A stretch of 7,114 bases of DNA, taken from NCBI GenBank assembly GCA_014381035.1, contig JACMIS010000411.1, positions 1-7,114 of the forward strand, read 5' to 3'. The notes beneath the pieces were generated by a model. That model did no database searches. It was given only the letters and a program-made list of their open reading frames with translations, and was not told the DNA's origin. Below, one piece after another: positions 6,501 to 7,114 of this stretch. How positions within the stretch are numbered: the stretch's first letter is position 1; each line of letters begins with the position of its first letter. The DNA comes from Armatimonadota bacterium. GTDB lineage: Bacteria > Armatimonadota > Armatimonadia > Armatimonadales > Armatimonadaceae. A program made the translations under genes and the position numbers.

Positions 6501-7114
6501 CGGGGGAGGCTCCGCGCCGGTCCTGACCTTCCAGCCCATCCCCGGAACTCTGGCGGACCAGGAACGCCCCGCAACGCCGAACGCCCCCGGCGTGCGCTTG
6601 TACCCTATCGTCGGTGGTCAATCGCCGACGCTTAGCATCCCGGTGGGAGTCGTTGTCGGCGGCGGGGAGGAATTGACCGGTCCCGGCACGACGCGGCAAC
6701 GGGCGCAGCTCTATGAGTTCGGCGAGGACGACATGGGCGGGTACATGGGCGGTCTCCTCGACATCAAGGAATGGCTCCTGGAAGCGCGGGACAGAACCCG
6801 TTACTACATCCATGTCGACCTCGGCGTAACGCGCATCGTAGACCCGAACGGCAATCAGGTGGACTACGCGTACGACGCACAGTACCGGGTCAGGTCCATC
6901 ACTACTTCCCGAAACACACCGGGCGGGCTTGTCCAGACACGCCGCCTCGACATTACGCGGAATGCACAAGGGCTTATCGAGCAGATCACCGACCCGGCGG
7001 GTAGCGTTATTACCTACCAGCAGGACGCGCAGGGCAATCTGATCGGGTACAAGGACCGGACGACCGACAAGGCAACGGGTGTCGCCAGTACCCACGCGTA
7101 CCGATACGACGACC
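1..7114 (+). CDS. Giant multidomain surface Rhs/YD-repeat protein, partial at both ends
   Basis: Frame 1 has no stop over the entire window, giving 2371 complete codons of an internal fragment. The translation reads as a chain of recognisable extracellular modules in order: VWA, beta-rich region, Ig-like pair, malectin-like, IDDALPAGA module, two FN3, malectin, PPC, FN3, Ig-like, chitobiase C-terminal-like, pre-Rhs domain, Rhs N-terminal region, YD repeats. Only five cysteines occur (C189, C343, C1452, C1471, C1581), which fits an exported protein. No signal peptide, membrane segment or start codon context is visible. The first in-frame ATG (residue 59) lies inside the VWA fold and is not a credible start. 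The family role is adhesion or delivery of a C-terminal effector enclosed in a YD-repeat shell; for this protein that is inference, because the C-terminus is missing. The full protein must exceed 2371 residues and probably exceeds 3000. No neighbouring gene can be seen, so operon context is unknown. Confidence 0.95.
398..406 (+). repeat. Homopolymeric tract of nine C
   Basis: Nine consecutive C bases follow ATATATA and encode part of the Tyr-Thr-Pro-Pro-Arg-Pro segment (residues 132-137) of the VWA domain. Loss of one C would give a TGA at 467-469; gain of one C would give a TGA at 474-476. The tract as written keeps the frame open. Tracts like this can slip during replication and switch surface genes on and off, but nothing here proves that it does. 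It is also a place where a sequencing error could hide. Confidence 0.85.
592..1500 (+). other. Region of unknown function after the VWA domain, beta-rich
   Basis: Residues 198-500 match no family I can name. The stretch alternates short hydrophobic strands with Gly/Pro/Asn turns. An asparagine/proline-rich turn lies at 268-278 (PNPTNPNNPAL). Residues 362-372 (PADLTLRVRPR), 395-402 (LDITIPDP) and 448-466 look like beta strands of one or two sandwich domains. In many bacterial proteins a VWA domain is followed by a beta-sandwich partner, so a VWA-associated domain is possible at about 210-330. Cys343 is unpaired within this region. There is no enzymatic motif, no coiled coil and no membrane segment. 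The reading frame and codon use are continuous with both neighbours, so this is coding sequence and not an insertion. Confidence 0.5.
1501..2115 (+). other. Domains: two Ig-like beta-sandwich modules
   Basis: Residues 501-705. The first unit (about 501-592) carries the pattern seen in bacterial extracellular Ig-like domains: an alternating strand TTTVTVTGTTQPVALWL, the turn VPPGVTYSYSPATV, then LTIKVGYATEASPAGGYVLKVVG, where the last part is the G-Y-x-L-x-V closing strand. The second unit (about 598-702) starts NFTMKFSPGLIEVRPGEEVE, continues LTVSPSATLSD and contains SVSVKVRIAASP, again a sandwich-like strand pattern. These would serve as spacers or protein-contact modules in a stalk. The precise Pfam family cannot be told by eye, and the boundaries are approximate. 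Confidence 0.55.
2158..2592 (+). other. Domain: malectin-like carbohydrate-binding module, copy 1, apparently C-terminally truncated
   Basis: Residues 720-864. Malectin hallmarks are present: the opening strand RINSGG (724-729), W745 and D748 with F750 and GG (753-754), FSYVLPAPA, the strand LSLHFLE (814-820), and FHVDINGQRALSNFDI (831-846). The FHVDINGQR core is nearly identical to copy 2 at residues 1394-1409. After FDIFAYADG the usual final segment (x-F-x..DG-x-L-x-I-x-F..A-x-I-x-x-IEI) is absent. The chain instead passes through SSPVVVSLPVPLIP into the next module. Malectin domains bind di-glucose or related sugars. Whether this copy still folds and binds is uncertain. Confidence 0.75.
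2491..2538 (+). repeat. Malectin core repeat, copy 1 (partner at 4180-4227)
   Basis: These 48 bases encode FHVDINGQRALSNFDI. They match the partner at 4180-4227 (FHVDINGQRVLTNFDI) at 42 of 48 bases by hand count, without gaps, well above the similarity of the rest of the two malectin modules. Four of the six differences are silent third-position changes. Confidence 0.85.
2641..3192 (+). other. Module opening with IWIDDALPAGA, recurrent in bacterial Rhs-type proteins, function unknown
   Basis: Residues 881-1064. The segment begins IWIDDALPAGA (882-892) and contains EGWEWGTANPNPFSGT, a histidine cluster at 922-934, LLFAYVYIDPANLPSEIMLQ (950-969), EHRAYWG (981-987), RRYMGSLPKSGRWVRLQVPA (1001-1020) and VQGMGFALHGGQANWDKAG (1030-1048). 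I recognise this pattern from memory as a recurring unit in large YD/Rhs-type proteins, but I cannot give it a confirmed family name. The length of about 180 residues, the strand pattern and the conserved Trp, Tyr and His suggest a concanavalin-like or galactose-binding-like sandwich, possibly sugar-binding (inference). It follows directly on the shortened malectin copy. Confidence 0.55.
3259..3552 (+). other. Domain: fibronectin type III, copy 1
   Basis: Residues 1087-1184. The FN3 pattern is clear: APTNLVARAGNVKVTLTWS (1091-1109) with the strand-B tryptophan W1108, then the C strand DQYFVRRKENG, the segment TLTWVDTQVVNGRMYQYTV (1142-1160) with the conserved tyrosine Y1158 of the F strand, and closing strand SAPSAEVSATP (1173-1183). 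It acts as a structural spacer in extracellular bacterial proteins and sometimes contacts polysaccharide. It is followed two residues later by a related FN3 copy, with exactly 100 residues between equivalent positions. Confidence 0.9.
3430..3795 (+). repeat. Diverged tandem duplication of the FN3 core, 300-base period
   Basis: The segments starting at 3430 and 3730 encode LTWVDTQVVNGRMYQYTV and LTWTDTQVENGRRYHYRV and lie exactly 300 bases apart. Identity is strongest over the DTQV-x-NGR core and fades on either side, as expected for an old in-frame duplication of one FN3 domain. A third FN3 at residues 1588-1696 does not share this core, so the pair arose separately. Confidence 0.7.
3556..3843 (+). 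other. Domain: fibronectin type III, copy 2
   Basis: Residues 1186-1281. It contains PGAPANLTATAGDASVTLLW (1188-1207), LYRVQRSEVTNGAF, then LTWTDTQVENGRRYHYRVYA (1243-1262) and closing FSNEVSAVPT (1271-1280). All FN3 landmark residues are present, including W1207 and Y1258. It is the tandem partner of the preceding FN3: the DTQV-x-NGR-x-Y-x-Y-x-V core is shared. Its closing strand leads directly into the second malectin domain with almost no linker. Confidence 0.9.
3847..4374 (+). other. Domain: malectin-like carbohydrate-binding module, copy 2, complete
   Basis: Residues 1283-1458. The full malectin order is visible: GVFINSGAE (1283-1291), VLWKADYWNAAWAFG (1301-1315), SLYLTIRRSDYD (1334-1345), IFYYEVSAPAGA (1354-1365), HLVRLHFMEG (1369-1378), FHVDINGQRVLTNFDIAAEA (1394-1413), then REFGTL, the DG turn (DGKVRVTF, 1431-1438) and the closing SVCAVEVIAG (1450-1459). 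That closing segment is missing in copy 1. Length is close to the family's usual 160-180 residues. The expected role is binding of di-glucose-type or other oligosaccharides outside the cell; the actual ligand cannot be predicted. C1452 sits in the last strand. Confidence 0.88.
4180..4227 (+). repeat. Malectin core repeat, copy 2 (partner at 2491-2538)
   Basis: This is the direct-repeat partner of the copy-1 malectin core, in the same orientation and the same frame, 1689 bases downstream. Recombination between the two would remove 563 codons in frame: the IDDALPAGA module, both FN3 domains and parts of both malectins. Confidence 0.85.
4402..4746 (+). other. Domain: bacterial pre-peptidase C-terminal (PPC)-like
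   Basis: Residues 1468-1582. The pattern typical of PPC domains is present: a start with a gly/ala turn and GALTDEDET (1478-1486), YVDRYSFAVTNGKRILLTAT (1498-1517) with the D-x-Y-x-F strand, FTPYLYLLAPEGYIL (1522-1536), TLDHTVTQDGIYTVVMTS (1547-1564) and closing GGYRLELVCE (1573-1582). PPC domains are beta-sandwich modules usually found at the ends of secreted peptidases and in large adhesins, where they may help export or substrate contact. C1471 and C1581 bracket the domain at its first and last strands, so a disulfide closing the fold is plausible. Confidence 0.88.
4762..5088 (+). other. Domain: fibronectin type III, copy 3
   Basis: Residues 1588-1696. It begins PPNRPTGLEASPV, followed by DIELRWQDNSDNETGFEVWR (1610-1629), which is a classic bacterial FN3 B-C strand signature with W1615 and the N-E-x-G-F-x-V motif. 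VYIYTVRAVRNGLSSPSSNE (1665-1684) supplies the F strand tyrosine and the G strand. An extra charged loop at 1601-1609 lengthens the A-B hairpin. It differs from the tandem pair upstream and belongs to the common D-N-S-x-N-E-x-G-F subtype. Confidence 0.9.
5086..5379 (+). other. Domain: bacterial Ig-like
   Basis: Residues 1696-1793. The pattern is that of bacterial Ig-like spacer domains: VTVITPLPGQQV (1696-1707), AITVEIAASASSGRDVAANG (1713-1732), FVLRNNGEPVSGVTV (1733-1747), YQLVWNTPPTGDLRLSLTVT (1757-1776) and DTGGISATTPVQALTV (1777-1792). It is structural and non-catalytic. A short tandem of the hexamer-like unit GTCACC lies in its coding sequence at 5233-5257. Confidence 0.75.
5233..5257 (+). 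repeat. Short imperfect tandem repeat, unit (C)GTCACC, about four copies
   Basis: Two 6-base and two 7-base units follow each other and encode the VTVTRHPS segment of the Ig-like domain. Because the later units have seven bases, slippage there would shift the frame. It is probably a by-product of valine/threonine codons. Confidence 0.6.
5386..5688 (+). other. Domain: chitobiase/beta-hexosaminidase C-terminal-like
   Basis: Residues 1796-1896. The family signature is visible: VGQFTNGQRIIEI (1805-1817), GARVYYTIDYATVPNDGGDP (1823-1842) as the expanded pYYTlDGsxPt hairpin, HLYTGPFVLYRSGSVRARAF (1853-1872) as the lYtgPf-l hairpin and the va-AF strand, then LLASGSADAAFDFQV. The domain is a beta-sandwich common in bacterial surface proteins beside FN3 and Ig modules. 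It is not catalytic by itself; the glycosidase that gives it its name is absent here. The canonical G after YTID is replaced by Y, and the loop is longer than usual. Confidence 0.75.
5689..6105 (+). other. Pre-Rhs beta-rich domain
   Basis: Residues 1897-2035. The segment includes EMFTGTARIWGSIAGEQVGS (1934-1953), WQLAYRSLE, GWIVIRSGAGSSGTQALGDF (1975-1994), DTTLLANGQYELRLRVF (1995-2011) and YRSVMVTGEQK (2028-2038). The pattern of a G-x-I-x-G strand, a W-x-L strand, 'L-G-x-x-D-T-x-L-L-x-N-G-x-Y-x-L-R-L' and a V-x-V-x-G-x-x-K exit is what normally precedes the first Rhs segment in large bacterial YD-repeat proteins. It is probably the plug or collar leading into the shell (inference from family organisation). 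Confidence 0.65.
6106..6789 (+). other. Rhs N-terminal (DUF6531-like) region
   Basis: Residues 2036-2263. QKNGPFTLSLTDLTLSAPGF (2037-2056), PVQISRSYSSID and WGDFGVGWRLGVN (2071-2083) match the well-known start of Rhs shells: aGlPl-x-x-x-R-x-Y-x-S, then x-G-x-FGxGWxl. YLSFTLPNGAVYGFRP (2131-2146) matches the 'dG-x-x-y-x-F' segment that follows. Residues 2160-2250 are longer than I would expect and rich in Gly, Pro and acidic residues, which suggests an inserted loop. The region begins the beta-strand spiral that in characterised Rhs and TcC proteins encloses the C-terminal cargo. Confidence 0.8.
6790..7114 (+). repeat. First YD repeats of the Rhs shell, running off the window
   Basis: Residues 2264-2371. 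The units visible are GVTRIVDPNGNQVDYAYDAQ (2275-2294), LIEQITDPAGSVITYQQDAQ (2325-2344) followed by GNLIGYKDRTTDK, and HAYRYDD at the edge (2365-2371). They fit the YD pattern (x-I-x-D-P-x-G-x-x-x-x-Y-x-Y-D-x-x-G-x-L). In family members such repeats continue for several hundred residues and end in the Rhs core motif before a variable C-terminal domain; neither is reached here. The frame is still open at the last base. Confidence 0.9.

Noticed and set aside
5581..7095. A 504-codon open frame on the minus strand
   Set aside because: It lies entirely opposite the well-supported Rhs/YD coding frame. Its translation is rich in Arg, Val and Asp without any domain pattern, as expected for the reverse complement of GC-rich coding sequence.

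Overview
The whole window is the interior of one giant plus-strand gene. Frame 1 is open from base 1 to base 7114 without a stop: 2371 complete codons plus one base. Neither the true start nor the stop is present, and I see no second gene, RNA gene, promoter, terminator or mobile element. Base composition is GC-rich (about 60% by eye, not counted) with G/C favoured at third positions. The module set (von Willebrand A, malectin, FN3, pre-peptidase C-terminal, chitobiase C-terminal-like, Rhs/YD) and only five cysteines in 2371 residues fit an exported or surface protein of a free-living environmental bacterium. Armatimonadota, Acidobacteriota or Chloroflexota are plausible hosts, but this is a low-confidence impression.

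Layout, using residue numbers of the window translation: the C-terminal part of a VWA domain (1-197); an uncharacterised beta-rich stretch (198-500); two Ig-like beta modules (501-705); a malectin-like module that seems to lack its C-terminal strands (720-864); a sandwich-like module opening with IWIDDALPAGA (881-1064); two adjacent, related FN3 domains (1087-1281); a complete malectin-like domain (1283-1458); a PPC domain flanked by two cysteines (1468-1582); a third FN3 (1588-1696); a bacterial Ig-like domain (1696-1793); a chitobiase/hexosaminidase C-terminal-like domain (1796-1896); a pre-Rhs beta domain (1897-2035); the Rhs entry region (2036-2263); and the first YD repeats (2264 to the window edge).

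How it may work (inference): the VWA, malectin, FN3, PPC and Ig modules would form a long adhesive or carbohydrate-binding stalk outside the cell. It leads into an Rhs/YD shell which, in the polymorphic-toxin family, commonly encloses a variable C-terminal domain. That cargo and any immunity gene would lie downstream of this window, and the secretion signal upstream. The points most worth following up are the unusual module order, the 9-C tract inside the VWA coding sequence, the apparently truncated first malectin copy, and the unassigned 300-residue segment.
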